DNA from: Physcomitrium patens
Taxonomy: Eukaryota > Streptophyta > Bryopsida > Funariales > Funariaceae
Assembly (NCBI RefSeq): GCF_000002425.4
Contig: NC_037258.1
Coordinates: 18,035,706 to 18,099,705, forward strand
DNA length: 64,000 bases
Direction: 5' to 3'
The first letter of the stretch is position 1; each line of letters starts with the position of its first letter. Below the pieces are notes generated by a model that searched no databases, had not been told where the DNA came from, and worked only from the letters and a program-made list of their open reading frames with translations. Positions 18,410-29,240 of the stretch are shown in pieces. The position numbers and the translations under genes are program-made.

Positions 18410-19417
18410 CTATTGTAGCTGGACGTACTCGTTTTCCGACATACTGTCTTCTTTGACAGCCGTACTCCTCATTTTGTAGTTACGTCGCTTCTTTGGACAA
18501 TGTTGAGCAGTGTGCTTAGGTTCTCCACAATATAAGCACAATCCTTCTTGTCGACGACGAGACTTTTCTTGCTCAGTAAGAGGTTTGAAACGTACCGCAT
18601 CAATTTGCATATCCTCTACTTCTGAAGGTATGTGTTGAGGAGACGTCGGTGTTGCCATTGAATTGTAGTAACGTTGAGGCCCACTTGTGCGACTCTCGGA
18701 TCGAAATTCAAAAAGTCGATTGTCGCACTTTATAGCAAAGTCAATTGCTTGACTCAATGTTTGAGGATCAGGTAAATTAAGCATCAATTTCTTTACCTCA
18801 TATTGTAATCCGTAGAGAAATTGACTCACAAGTGCGGCATCATCCCACTTGATATCAGTTGCAAGTTGTCGAAATTGCGAAGCATATAATGTTACTGATC
18901 GATTGCCTTGTCGCAAAATACGGATCTTGTTGGTTGCAACACGAATTGCATCATGTTCTCCAAACATGGATCGAAACTCCGCCAAAAAAGCCTCCAGATT
19001 ATCCAATATTGGATCTCGTCGTTCAAGAAAAGATGAAAACCATGACAATGCTGAACCTGAAAGAAGTGTACCAATGAATCTAACTTGTGACCCTGGAGTT
19101 GGATAGCTCTGGGGTTGAAGTTCAATCACTAGTTGGACCTGATTGATGAATCCTCGAAACTTGGATCTGGTACCATCAAACTTCTCGGGCAAGGCAACTC
19201 TCGGTTCTCTAACACTCGAAGGGTGTTCCATTCTGGGAGAAGGGACATGGTTTGGTGCAGATGTTGAAGCAGCCCCAATCATCTCTATATCTTCACTTCC
19301 TACCATTCTTGTTGCTCCTTGTGGTGGTAAATTGAGTTGATGCATCGCAAGCATTAACTCCCTCAATTGTTCTTGCATCTGTGCCATTGCACTCTTCATT
19401 TCAACAAGCTCTGCCAT
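18410..19417 (-). CDS. gag: Gag of B2
   Basis: Gag of about 335 residues, with start taken at MAELVEM to match B1; an in-frame ATG 11 codons further upstream is possible but is not in B1. The N-terminal part is probably a coiled coil ([18 protein letters not shown]). The capsid domain follows, and the C-terminal nucleocapsid has [14 protein letters not shown]. It ends at TAG (18410-18412). The shared motif SENEY lies in the overlap where the -1 frame leads to pol. Confidence 0.94.
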   Translation of the reverse strand: MAELVEMKSAMAQMQEQLRELMLAMHQLNLPPQGATRMVGSEDIEMIGAASTSAPNHVPSPRMEHPSSVREPRVALPEKFDGTRSKFRGFINQVQLVIELQPQSYPTPGSQVRFIGTLLSGSALSWFSSFLERRDPILDNLEAFLAEFRSMFGEHDAIRVATNKIRILRQGNRSVTLYASQFRQLATDIKWDDAALVSQFLYGLQYEVKKLMLNLPDPQTLSQAIDFAIKCDNRLFEFRSESRTSGPQRYYNSMATPTSPQHIPSEVEDMQIDAVRFKPLTEQEKSRRRQEGLCLYCGEPKHTAQHCPKKRRNYKMRSTAVKEDSMSENEYVQLQ

Positions 19418-19593
19418 AGTAGCACTTAGAAAAGAGAAGATGTCTAACAACGCTCAAAACAAATAGAAGAGAAGAATTTATAACAAAGAAAATACTAAGA
19501 ACAATATCAGTTTAAAAGAGGGTAATCCGCAACTTCTAATGCGCTTATGTCTTATCAAGAAAAAGGGGTAATTCACTCTTAATCAAGAAAAGA

Positions 19594-19627
19594 CAAAGCT
19601 CTGATATTGTAAGTGTACTCTTGTCAA
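19594..19627 (-). promoter_or_regulatory. Putative primer binding site region of B2
   Basis: On the - strand TTGACAAGAGT, starting two bases inside the 5' LTR, pairs with 11 bases of its own R region (ACTCTTGTCAA); the twelfth position has changed (A for G) relative to B1. TATCAGAGC lies about 23 bases inside the LTR, as in B1 and A2. Confidence 0.55.
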
Positions 19628-19629
19628 TC

Positions 19630-20181
19630 TGTCAGGGATAAGAACTCGATGAAAGCTAAAGAGTAAGTGAGACTTTTTTCAAAAAGAAATAGGACAAAAT
19701 AGAAATATGTATATTAAGAAAGAAACTGGAATGGCTATTGCCAAAATACAAGAAAACTAGAGACCCTTGAAACTAGACTAGAAGCAAGAAAGGAGTTGAC
19801 AAGAGTGAAGAAGCCTTCACTCTTGTCTCTATATATACTATCTAACTAGGGGCTACGTGGCGACGTTCTATAGGACCTCCAATATGTGTTGACTTTGTAG
19901 GACACATGCCTTGACTTACAAGGCAAGTTTTTCTACGTGTGGGCCACATAGTTAGCTTGATCTTCAAGCTAACAACATGTGTGGCACATGGCCAACTTGT
20001 TGACCACGTTTCTAATCCAAAAAGTCAATTAAAGACACTTATGAAGTCAAAGCAGCGTCTAGGAAGTTTCTAGGAAGCTTCTATATTAAATATTATACAA
20101 TTAACTTACTTTTATCTACTTTTACTTACTTCTACCTATTTCTATATGTAATTATTAGCTTACATGATTATGGCCGTGACA
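19630..20181 (-). repeat. 5' LTR of B2 (552 bp)
   Basis: Upstream LTR in element orientation, adjoining duplication tccgt. TATATATA lies at 19837-19830 and the R hairpin at 19826-19799, with 12-bp arms ACAAGAGTGAAG / CTTCACTCTTGT. The G-box palindrome of B1 is altered here. Confidence 0.94.
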
Positions 20182-20186
20182 TCCGT

Positions 20187-23100
20187 CCATTGATTGGAGG
20201 CTACGAAGGATAATATTTCCTGAAAAAAATAATAATAAACCTGTTGGTAGAACCTACATGAAGAAATCCATGTTTATTGGAGCGAGAGCGTTCCTAAGAT
20301 CGTCCAAGGAAGGCGCACCATTTGTCATTTATGCAGCTCCAACTAGCGGCGAGAATATCTCAACATCGAATATACCAGAGCAATATAGGGATTTTGAAGA
20401 CGTGTTTCAGAAGAAGAACGCCGATATACTGCCGGAACATCGACCATATGATTGCGCCATAGACTTAGAGGAAGGAGCGCAACCACCTTTTGGTCCAATA
20501 TACAACCTATCGCAAACAGAGTTGGCAGAATTGCGGAAGTACATCGATGAGAATCTAGCCAAGAATTTTATTCGACATTCAAAGTCGCCAGCTGGAGCAC
20601 CAATCTTATTTGTGAAGAAAAAAGATGGCTCACTGCGGATGTGCGTGGACTACCGAGGACTCAACAAGGTGACCAAGAAAAATCGCTATCCCTTACCTTT
20701 GATCTCCGGCCTCTTAGATCAACTTGGACGTGCAAGGATTTTTACAAAGATTGATTTAAGAGGAGCCTACAACCTTGTGCGAATCAAAGAAGGAGATGAA
20801 TGGAAGACAACCTTTCGTACAAGGTATGGCCATTTTGAGTACAATGTCATGCCTTTTGGTCTTACCAATGCTCCAGCGGTCTTTCAGCATATGATGAACA
20901 ACATCTTTCGGGAGTACCTCGATGACTTTGTTGTCATCTATCTCGATGATATTTTGATATTTTCCAAGAATGAAGAAGAACATGAGAAGCACGTTTGTTT
21001 GGTTCTTGAAAAACTACGCGAACGAGGACTCTATGCCAAGTTAGAGAAGTGTCAATTTCACCAGAATGAGATGGAATTTTTGGGCTTCATTGCGACTACA
21101 GAGGGCTTGAAGATGGATCCAAAAAAGGTAGAAGCAATTATATCTTGGAAAGTTCCGAAGACGGTTAGAGATGTTCAGTGTTTTCTTGGATTTGTTAACT
21201 TCTATCGAATCTTCATCAAGAATTATTCTCAAGTTGCTGCACCACTCACGTGTCTAATAAGCAAAGATAAGCTCGAATGGGGATCACAAGCAGCAAAAGC
21301 ATTTCAAGATCTCAAGACGGCATTCACTACGGCTCCAATCTTGGTACACCTTGACTTTGCAAAGGCTTTCTATTTAGAGACCGATGCTTCAGATTTTACT
21401 TTGGGAGCTGTGCTTTCACAGATGGGCATAGACAAGAAGCTTCACCCAATTGTGTTCTATTCACGGAAGTTCTCTTCTGCTGAGATCAACTACGAGATCC
21501 ACGACAAAGAGCTGCTTGCTATAGTGGATGCCTTCCAAGAGTGGCGTCACTTCCTCGAAGGAGCTGCACATCCAGTGACTGTTTATACGGACCACAAGAA
21601 TTTGGAGTACTTCATGACAGCTCGAATTTTGAATCGTCGTCAAGCTCGATGGAATATGTCTCTATCACGATTTGACTTTATTATCACCTATCACCCTGGA
21701 AAACAGCAAGGATTATCTGACGCATTATCGAGGAGATCGTATCTTGCGCCAAAGGCTGGAGAAGCAGCGTTTGATCAACAATGTACAACATTGTTGAAAC
21801 CAGAAAAATTCAGGATTTTTGCTACTGTTGCAACTATCAATGACGGCTTCCTCAGCGAGGTACGTACTGCGACCATTGAGGATTCTATAGCTCTTGACAT
21901 CAAACAACGTGTCGATAATGACAAGTTTAAGGTGGAGGGAGATCTTCTGTATTTTGAGGAGCGGTTGTATATCCCGAAAGGACCAACTCGACTTCGAGTA
22001 CTTCAATCTCGCCACGACTTTCCAGCTGCGGGACATTTTGGATTCAACAAGACTTTGGAGCTCATTTCACGAGATTTTTGGTGGCCCCAAATGTGGAAGG
22101 ATGTGAAGGAATTTGTCCTTTCTTGTGATGTTTGTTCAAGATCCAAGATCCCTCGACATCGTCCGTATGGACTTCTCCAGCCATTGCCTATTCCGCACCG
22201 ACCATGGTCTTCAGTTTCTATGGACTTCATTACGGACCTACCGCCATCGAATTCATTTGACAGCATCTTTGTTGTGGTAGATCGATTTACCAAGATGGCA
22301 CATTTCGTGCCTTGCAAGAAAACATCGTCAAGTGAAGACACCGCAAGACTCTTTCTTAATAACATATATCGTTATCGTGGCCTACCAGATGATATCGTGT
22401 CGGATCGAGGTACTCAGTTTGTATCCAAGTTTTGGAGGTCCCTCTTTGAGATATTGAAGGTGGATATTAAGCTCTCTTCGGCTTTTCATCCTCAAACTGA
22501 CGGTCAAACGGAGCGGGTGAATCAAGTTTTGGAGCAATATTTACGATGCACCATCAACTATCAACAAGATGATTGGACTGCATATCTACCGCTTGCTGAG
22601 TTCGCATACAACAACACTCTTCATGCGTCAACTCAACAAACACCATTCTTCTCCAACTACGGATACCACCCCAAGCTCGATTTATTGAGTTCTTCAGCAA
22701 ATAACAACCCAGCAGCTGAAGGATTTGTGAAGCAACTATCGGAGCTTCAAGCGACGTTGAAGCTTCAATTGCAATCTGCCCAAGAGAGTTACAAGGCATC
22801 TGCAGATAAATATCGAAATGAGGCGCCTACTTTTAAAGTTGGAAGTAAAGTATGGCTTCTTCGACGGAATATCAAGACCAAGCGGCCATGTGACAAATTG
22901 GACTATCGGAGATTAGGGCCATTTGTTATCGGGAAGCAGATCAATCCGGTGGCATATCGTCTGGAGTTACCAGCTACTATGAAGGTACATCCAGTCTTTC
23001 ACGTGTCTTTGTTGGAACCTTATCGAGAGTCAGCTTTTCCCCAAAGAGTACAAAATCCGCCACCAAGTATCGAAATTGAAAACCATGAGGAATACGAGGT

Positions 23101-23248
23101 GGAAAAGGTACTAGATTCACGGCGTAATAGAAGAAAATTGGAGTATTTAGTGCATTGGAGTGGATACGACATCAATGAACGAACGTGGGAGCGTGCCGAA
23201 AATCTTGCCAATGCACCAAAAAAGCTCACGAAGACAACCGCGAGATGA
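20187..23248 (+). pseudogene. pol: Pol of A2, main part (RT-RNase H-integrase-chromodomain) after B2
   Basis: This continues the A2 pol frame after the B2 insertion and the duplicated tccgt. It holds RT with YLDDIL, RNase H (TDASDFTLG), integrase (HHCC finger, SMDFITDLP, SDRGTQF, TERVNQ), the GPF module and a chromodomain (VHWSGYDINERTWER), ending at TGA 23246-23248. No stop is seen in this part; it is non-functional because B2 separates it from the protease. Confidence 0.93.
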
Positions 23249-23519
23249 AGAACCGCCTGCACCACGACGACGTCGGAGGATACCGAGCAACAGATCGCTA
23301 GTAATTGTATTTGAGGTCGAGCCTGCCTACGACGGTCAGTGAGAAGGTGTGTTTGGAGGACAGTTTCACAATGAAGACACAGAAGTCCACGCTTGGTCAG
23401 AGGTTGAAGGTGTTGGTCACTACCGTTGGCTCCAAGGGTCGATGAATCATTTGCCTCGCGAACAACAATTGGAATTCATAGCGGATGTGATGCGACAGAT
23501 TTTCATTTTCTTGCGTTAG
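23160..23519 (+). pseudogene. Decayed accessory ORF3 of A2
   Basis: Same arrangement as in A1: the frame overlaps the pol end, is interrupted by TGA at 23340-23342, and continues in frame with residues matching family-B ORF3 (GHYRWLQGSMNHL, REQQLEFIADVMRQ) to TAG at 23517-23519. Sharing the stop with A1 points to a common inactivated source, or to a stop codon that is tolerated. Confidence 0.7.
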
Positions 23520-23561
23520 TATTGACTGATAACAACATTGCTTCTCGGAGACCTCGAAGCT

Positions 23562-23575
23562 AGAAGAGGAGGTGA
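23562..23575 (+). promoter_or_regulatory. Polypurine tract of A2
   Basis: TAGAAGAGGAGGTGA-type purine run ending directly at the 3' LTR start, the plus-strand primer position, as in A1. Confidence 0.85.
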
Positions 23576-24029
23576 TGTCATGGACATACATTGGAAGATT
23601 CTTCGAATATTCTTCTAGAATATTCTCTAAAGATTCTCTAAAGATTCTCTAAAGATTCCTTTAGAAGATTCTAGAAGATTCTAGAAGATTTTTAGAATAT
23701 TCCCTAAAGATTCTCTTAGAAGGTTGTAGAATATTCTTAGAAGGTTCTAGAATATTCTGATAGATTCTAGGAAGTTCCTCGAGAAGTTTCCTAATTAGTA
23801 GAAGTTGTTGGAGAAGCGTCCTAATTAGCGGAAGTAGCTCGAGAAGCTTCCTATTCAGTAGTATATATAGGAGTCGAGGCTGAAGGGTTCTTCAGTCTCG
23901 ACAACACATGTCTTGGAGTTCTAGCTCACCTTTCTGGTGTTGTTCTTGTACTCATCTGTTTAATCTAGTTTTGCCACTTCTTCTTGAACTTCTTGTTAGA
24001 TTTCAAGTCTGTATTTTGTGTCCGTGACA
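23576..24029 (+). repeat. 3' LTR of A2 (454 bp)
   Basis: It is 21 bp longer than the 5' LTR through extra copies of CTAAAGATT and TCTAGAAGAT motifs in U3, which enlarges the GAA/TTC array. TATA box at 23862-23869; hairpin at 23873-23902 with an intact 13-bp stem. Confidence 0.95.
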
Positions 24030-24034
24030 CTTAC

Positions 24035-24190
24035 TCATTACGGGAGTTAGATGGTACAAAATTGAAAATACCAATTGCAGGGAAGCGAGTAAAAATATTT
24101 AAACGAAGACACGCAGAGATGAATATGGAAGATCTTAATGAAGGTACAGAGATTCCGCAGCAAGAAGATGAATGTGATATGGATAAATAA
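24035..24190 (+). pseudogene. Element C integrase, C-terminal fragment
   Basis: This completes the element C frame after A2: LRELDGTKLKIPIAGKRVK, a basic stretch, then an acidic tail ending at TAA 24188-24190. There is no chromodomain, so element C is not a chromovirus of the A/B type. No stop codon occurs in any of the three visible fragments. Confidence 0.85.
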
Positions 24191-24489
24191 GGTGACGAAG
24201 ACGAACTGGACAAAGACGTAGGGGATATATTCTGAATCAAATAGCAATTGGCTAAATTGGTGCATACCGGAGGATGCACAGGTTCAGAGGGGGTGGATGT
24301 CGTGTTGTAACACGAGTATACAGTGAAAATAAAAAGAAAGGGGAATTTTATTAATATTCAGTTACCTTGAATATTGGGAGCATCAACCAACTCCAGTACA
24401 AATACTGAGTGGTCAGGTTCAGTCACTCCGTTACAGTCAGCCGGGGCATAGTAAAATGCTCCGTTCGATTCCAATAACGGGAGTCAGCA

Positions 24490-24770
24490 GGAAGAGAAGG
24501 ACCAATTCACACGACGGGTTCGAGGAGCCAATTGGATCCAATTTCGATAATCCAATCCGGGTCCTCTTATCCAATATGAGACCTGAATTGGCCGGTCAAC
24601 CCAATGCAGTCTAATTACGGGAAATCCAAGTCTTACTACGGGTCTTAGCCAATCTGACGCGAGGACCAATTTGACCCAATTACGGGAACATCCAGGTTAC
24701 TACGGGCATCTTTCCCAATATAGGACCTGAATTGGTCGGGCGACTCAATGTGGTCCTGATTACGGGGTTC
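24490..24770 (+). repeat. Imperfect tandem repeat in the element C LTR
   Basis: About two copies of a unit of roughly 140 bases, containing AGGACCAATT, CCAATAT-GACCTGAATTGG and ATTACGGG. Copies begin near 24520 and 24660. The U3 position suggests promoter-region duplication. Confidence 0.6.
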
Positions 24771-25449
24771 GATTCTGTTTCAGGCTGTCCTGTTCTCTGT
24801 GCCGTTTCAAGGAACGTTGTTTTCGGTAAATGGATTTCTTAAAGGTAAAAACGGAGGAGAAAGCTTGACGGCGAGAGCCAATTTCGGATCCAAGCTTGAG
24901 GTGGGAGCCAATTCCAGATCTAAGACGGAAGATTGAAGAAATTCAGAGGATAAGGTTAGGGGGGGATATAGTTTTGAGGGGGGAGGTTTTTTTTCGGGGG
25001 AATCGGGGGGGGAGCGAGTTTTCAAGCTTTTGCAAGGTTACCAGTTCAGTTTTTTCATTGGAGGTTTTTGGAAGATCAAGGGAATTAGAGAGAGGAGCTT
25101 CATGCTTCGGGTCGGGGAAGGAAAGACATAGAATTTGGATTTTTCTTCTTCGTAGAGTTTTGGGAAGACTGAGGCAATCGCTGCTGAAGTCAGTGTTATA
25201 ATGGTGAATCGGGATTTTTAAATGAAGTGGGTTTGAATACTCTTGACTGTTTTGTAAAATCGAGTTACATTTGTGATTGAAGGATTAAAGGGGTGTCTAC
25301 AGGATTGAGTATGCGGAGTGAATGAAATTTATTGGATTAATCTAACAGGACAGTCAGTGGATACAAGATCGTAAGTACAAAGGGGTATTGAAGATTAACA
25401 GTTTGGGTTGTTCGGGGTTCTCTGTAACGTCTAGAGACCTATCGGTTGG

Positions 25450-25496
<47 letters not shown>
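25450..25496 (+). repeat. Poly(A) tract of 47 bases inside an LTR
   Basis: An uninterrupted A47 run. The inverted LTR copy (32931-34116) has only six A residues at the matching place, so this is a local expansion, or an assembly artefact. Confidence 0.9.
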
Positions 25497-25498
<2 letters not shown>

Positions 25499-25670
25499 CT
25501 TCGACAAGCAGTCGAAGAGCATCCGTATAGATTTACGATACATTGTTGCAGTCGTTTATATTCCAGCAGTCAAAAACTGATAGACTGCTTGACTATCGGC
25601 AAATCTCCATACTACCTTCTACAGCCAGACGCTCGGGGCGTTCTCGAGCAAGAAAGCACGTAATACGACA

Positions 25671-26905
25671 CCGCATGCCAAAAAGTTTCAAAAAAAATTT
25701 CAAAGCTCCAATCTAGCTTGCATCTAAATATTGTTTAATCTCATCTTATTAGTTTTCAAATTGCATTGTAATGCAATCATGGCTCTTATAAATATACTTA
25801 AAGATATACTTGCTAGCACAAATAGATGCACATACCTCAATACTAATATGACAATTGTACTTTTAAGATAGTTTTAGACAAAATAGAACAATGTCCTTAT
25901 TGTCAACAACTACTTCTTGAACTTCAAATATTTTTCTATTATTTCTTCATTGATAATGAGAATATCCATTGATATCCATTTTTATTTCTTCTACAAACTC
26001 TTTTGGATACTTCTTTATACTACAATCATCTTCCATACAAGGCACTTGAAGATTTTGCACTCAACATGGATCATGTACCATGCATTATAGAATGACTTCA
26101 AATAGCTTTTGATTATTTTCTTTATCTCAAAATTCTATAGAAACCATATGATTTACATTTCTAGTATATCTAATCTTATTTTTGGTGCATATAAAATAGA
26201 CATATTTTTTGAAACTTAATAGTATAAACATGTATAATAACATGACCAAAGAAAATTCCTTTCTTTATATCTTCCATAATTGTACATTTCTTAAGCTTAA
26301 ATATACAAGGAATCAAATCTGGCTGCTTACTTGCTTATTATCTTTAAAGCAATTAATTCTTGATTTTGAACCATCTTGAATTTTCTATCATTTTCATAAA
26401 AATACTAAGATGCTAAAAAAACTTTGTAATTATCATAGAATCTTAAAGCATTTCTATTATATATCTTGCACTTTGAATATGTAATGATAGAAGTAAGATC
26501 CTATGTTTTAAAGTATTTAATTTATATTATCCTTCTTGAAGCCTAATATTTTGATGAGTTACAATAGCATCTACTAATCCTTGATAAAAATAAGTATATA
26601 GATTTTTGTAATTATAACATAGATATTGTAAATATATTTGCTTAATTACTATCCATCTATCAATTATAAATTCTTATAATAGCTTTTTTCTATATAAAAT
26701 TATAGAATACTTAGTAAGTCTTTAAAAAAATTGATAAATAAAATAATCTATTTATGTAAGGCTATTACATCTCCAATCTTCTTGTCTAACACCTTCTTTT
26801 TTTTTAATAATATTCATCATTACATTTTTTGCCCTTACGTCAAGATACCATCTAAAAGTTCTATGTAGAAAAAATATATATGTAATGAAGGGACAAATAA
26901 GCAAG
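25671..26905. other. AT-rich stretch without a recognisable gene
   Basis: This lies between the element C LTR and element D. It is AT-rich with many stops in all frames and no supported coding or RNA gene. It contains TTTTGGATACTTCTTTA (near 26001), which recurs near 63796, hinting at a decayed dispersed repeat. Confidence 0.6.
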
Positions 26906-26910
26906 ATAAG

Positions 26911-27531
26911 TATTGTTCTCATTGCGTTCAAGCTTCAATATACCAAAGCAATTGAACTAATAGAGGTGGGTTCGAACTCGGGAAAAGATTGGTTATATGA
27001 ATTGGGTCTGTTAGTGTTACAATTAACTGTACTCTCGCTATCTGAAATCAATTATCAAACTATAAAATACCAAGGCTTACTACTTTTGTCTTAATTCAAT
27101 ATATAATCCATTCTATGATTATTAATTCAACAATACTTCTCTCAATCACAATTCTTCATAAGTAAATAATAAAAGCAAAGAAAACAAAGAGGTAGCACCA
27201 AGCTTATCCCGACTTATGACTGTGACAGTCTAGCTCCCCGACTTACGACTCTCATAGTCTAGCTCCCCGGCTTACGACTTTTATAGTCTGGTCCCCGGCT
27301 TACAACTCTCACAATCTCGCTCCGATCTCCTTTTCTTCAACTTCTTTATCCTACCCAGAAGATGGACTATCGGCCAGCAGATTCCAAAGGTTATGAACCT
27401 TTGAGTTCTTAACCATTTGTTCTACTAACAACCTACTGCTACCAACTAAACTACCTAACTATAAGTCTAATTCTCAAGGTTGTCAATAACCAATCAGTAA
27501 CTTATTACAAAATTTATTTACATATTCTACA
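26911..27531 (-). repeat. 3' LTR of element D (621 bp)
   Basis: It aligns over its length with 35444-36006; on the - strand it begins TGTAGAATATG and ends GAGAACAATA. An internal repeat of CGACTTATGACT / CGGCTTACGACTTT units (about 27208-27320) makes it longer than the 5' LTR. Confidence 0.88.
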
Positions 27532-27539
27532 TAGCTCCA

Positions 27540-28060
27540 CTTCTAATTGTGCAGCATCCTCGCAAGCATTATTTAGCCTCAACTTATAAAGACGTAGGAA
27601 TGTTGGCTTCTTTAGTTAATGGCGTTGCCTTACCACCCTTTGAATTGGTGACCTCCTCTTCTGCTACATCTTTATCATCTGCCTCAATGTTCAAGGGTTC
27701 TCCATCTAAACGCGGCATCAAATCTTCATTCAACAAACCCAATTCCCGTACCTGAGACTTTAGATGTGCAATTTAATTATTGCGCTCCTCCAATATCTTC
27801 TGTCATTTTTCTGTTGATTTCAAAAGTATCTCTTAAGGTGTTGTCGCTGAAACTGGCATATTGATCCACATTAAATTATTGGCATCCTTCGCTAATGCGG
27901 CTAGTTTAGTCTGTAACATTGCAACCTCTACCTGCAGCTGCTCCTACTGTTCCTTCCAATCGATCTCCATCCTTGCTTTTTCAAATACCATGTTTTCCAT
28001 CTTCTCCTTTTCTGCCATCCACTTCTCCTTAACTACAAAAAAAAACACGATGCTTGTCAA
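27540..28060 (-). pseudogene. Degenerate coiled-coil ORF downstream of D integrase
   Basis: On the - strand a frame with scattered stops encodes lysine, glutamate and leucine heptad-like segments (MAEKEKMENMVFEKARM, VAMLQTKLAALAKD, LKSQVRELGLLNEDL), then an acidic tail. This looks like a decayed coiled-coil protein region between the integrase and the 3' LTR, a place where some plant Ty3/gypsy elements carry extra coding sequence. Function unknown. Confidence 0.55.
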
Positions 28061-28129
28061 GAGCCCCCCTCCTACTTTTTACTATGGTCCAATCAATTGG
28101 GTCGACTCTCCCTTCTGTAACAGAAAACC

Positions 28130-29240
28130 CGTCCCAAGTTTATGTATAGTAAAGTTTAAGCCGATTGCCATTGATCCGTGTCGTAAATTTAGTACCCATA
28201 AAATCTTCTAATTGCACTGAACCATTTGAAAATCTGTCAATAACTCAAAATGGTCTATGCCATCGACCTTAAAATTTTCCTAGAAAATTTTTAAATCAAC
28301 TATCATAAAGAAATATCAAATCATTTGGCATAAAAGCCTTTGGTCTAAGCTTACTATCATAATAAATCTTCCTTCATTTTTGTGTAGTTTTCATCATCAT
28401 TAATGCATTGGCTCTAGTTTCATCCAATTTTTCCAATTCTTCTAAACAGTGCTGTAATGAATCATAATCTCTCAATCTATTATCTATAGTAATTTATAAA
28501 CTTTGGACTTCCAATTCAATAAGTAATATTGCTTCTTGGCCATAAACCAATTGAAAAGGGGTAGCATTGGTAGTAGCTTTATACGCAGTATGGTATGCCC
28601 ATAAAGCTGTGAACAAATTAGAGTCCTAATCTTTTCTCGCTCTTGAATTTTTTTTTTTTAAGATTTTACATAAAATTCTATTAGTCTTTTTCGTTTGTCC
28701 ATTGGCTCTATGATGATACAGTGTAGTCTTATAATATTTTATCTCATATTTAGCCGTAAGTGCTTTGATTGTACTATTTATAAAATAAATTTCTCGGTCA
28801 CTAATCAATTCTTGTGGACAACCGAACCGTATAATAATATTTTCATACAAAAAGGTTGCTACTGTACTTGCATTATCAATTTTCGTAGCTATGACTTCAG
28901 CCCATTTTGTTACGTAATCCATTGCTACTAGTACATACTATTTTTCTTCATTTCTCGAGGCTGGTGCAATTGGTCTCGCAAAATCAATTTCCCATTTTTC
29001 AAAAGGCGCTTGAGTCAAAATTGGTACCAATGGCATTGCTGAAGTTCTAGTAGGTCAACCCGTTTTCTGACATGGATCATGATGACGGACAAATTGGTGG
29101 ACATTTGCAAACATTGTTGGCCATGAATAACTAGCCTGTAAAGCTTTACGAGCCATGGTGTCCCTCGCAAAATATCCACCACAACTGTGCAAGTGGCAAC
29201 CTTCTAATATAGTACTCACTTCAGTCTGATAAATATAATG
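28130..29240 (-). pseudogene. Integrase of element D (decayed)
   Basis: Recognisable pieces are a zinc-finger remnant (HQFVRHHDPC with QKTG), the core MDYVTKWAEVIATKID, LISDREIYF with the catalytic Asp, and HHRANGQTKKTNR, where the Glu of the usual TE motif is replaced by Lys. A C-terminal segment contains TRINGNRLKLYY. Stops and frameshifts make it non-functional. Confidence 0.8.

Larger units (their letters stand above)
13806..20181 (-). mobile_element. Complete, apparently intact Ty3/gypsy chromovirus B2 inserted in A2
   Basis: This full-length family-B element has 552-bp LTRs (13806-14357 and 19630-20181) and the target duplication tccgt (13801-13805 and 20182-20186). Gag, pol and ORF3 are all open. 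The LTRs differ at about four positions, so this is the youngest insertion in the nest and the best candidate for an active copy. Its primer site has one change relative to B1. Confidence 0.96.
11684..24029 (+). mobile_element. Ty3/gypsy chromovirus A2, inserted in C and split by B2
   Basis: A2 has a 433-bp 5' LTR (11684-12116) and a 454-bp 3' LTR (23576-24029) and is flanked by the duplication cttac (11679-11683 and 24030-24034). Without B2 (13806-20181) and one copy of the duplication tccgt, the element is about 6.0 kb. Order: 5' LTR, primer site, gag with two nonsense codons, pol in the -1 frame (split by B2), interrupted ORF3, polypurine tract, 3' LTR. The A1 and A2 coding regions are almost identical. 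Confidence 0.96.
24298..25670 (+). repeat. 3' LTR of element C (1373 bp)
   Basis: It starts TGTCGTGTTGTAACACG and ends GTAATACGACA, with inverted ends TGTCGT/ACGACA. A purine-rich tract (AGAGGGGGTGGA) stands immediately before it. A second, inverted copy is at 32931-34116. The partner 5' LTR of element C must lie upstream of the window. An uninterrupted A47 run (25450-25496) lies in its 3' part. Confidence 0.88.
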
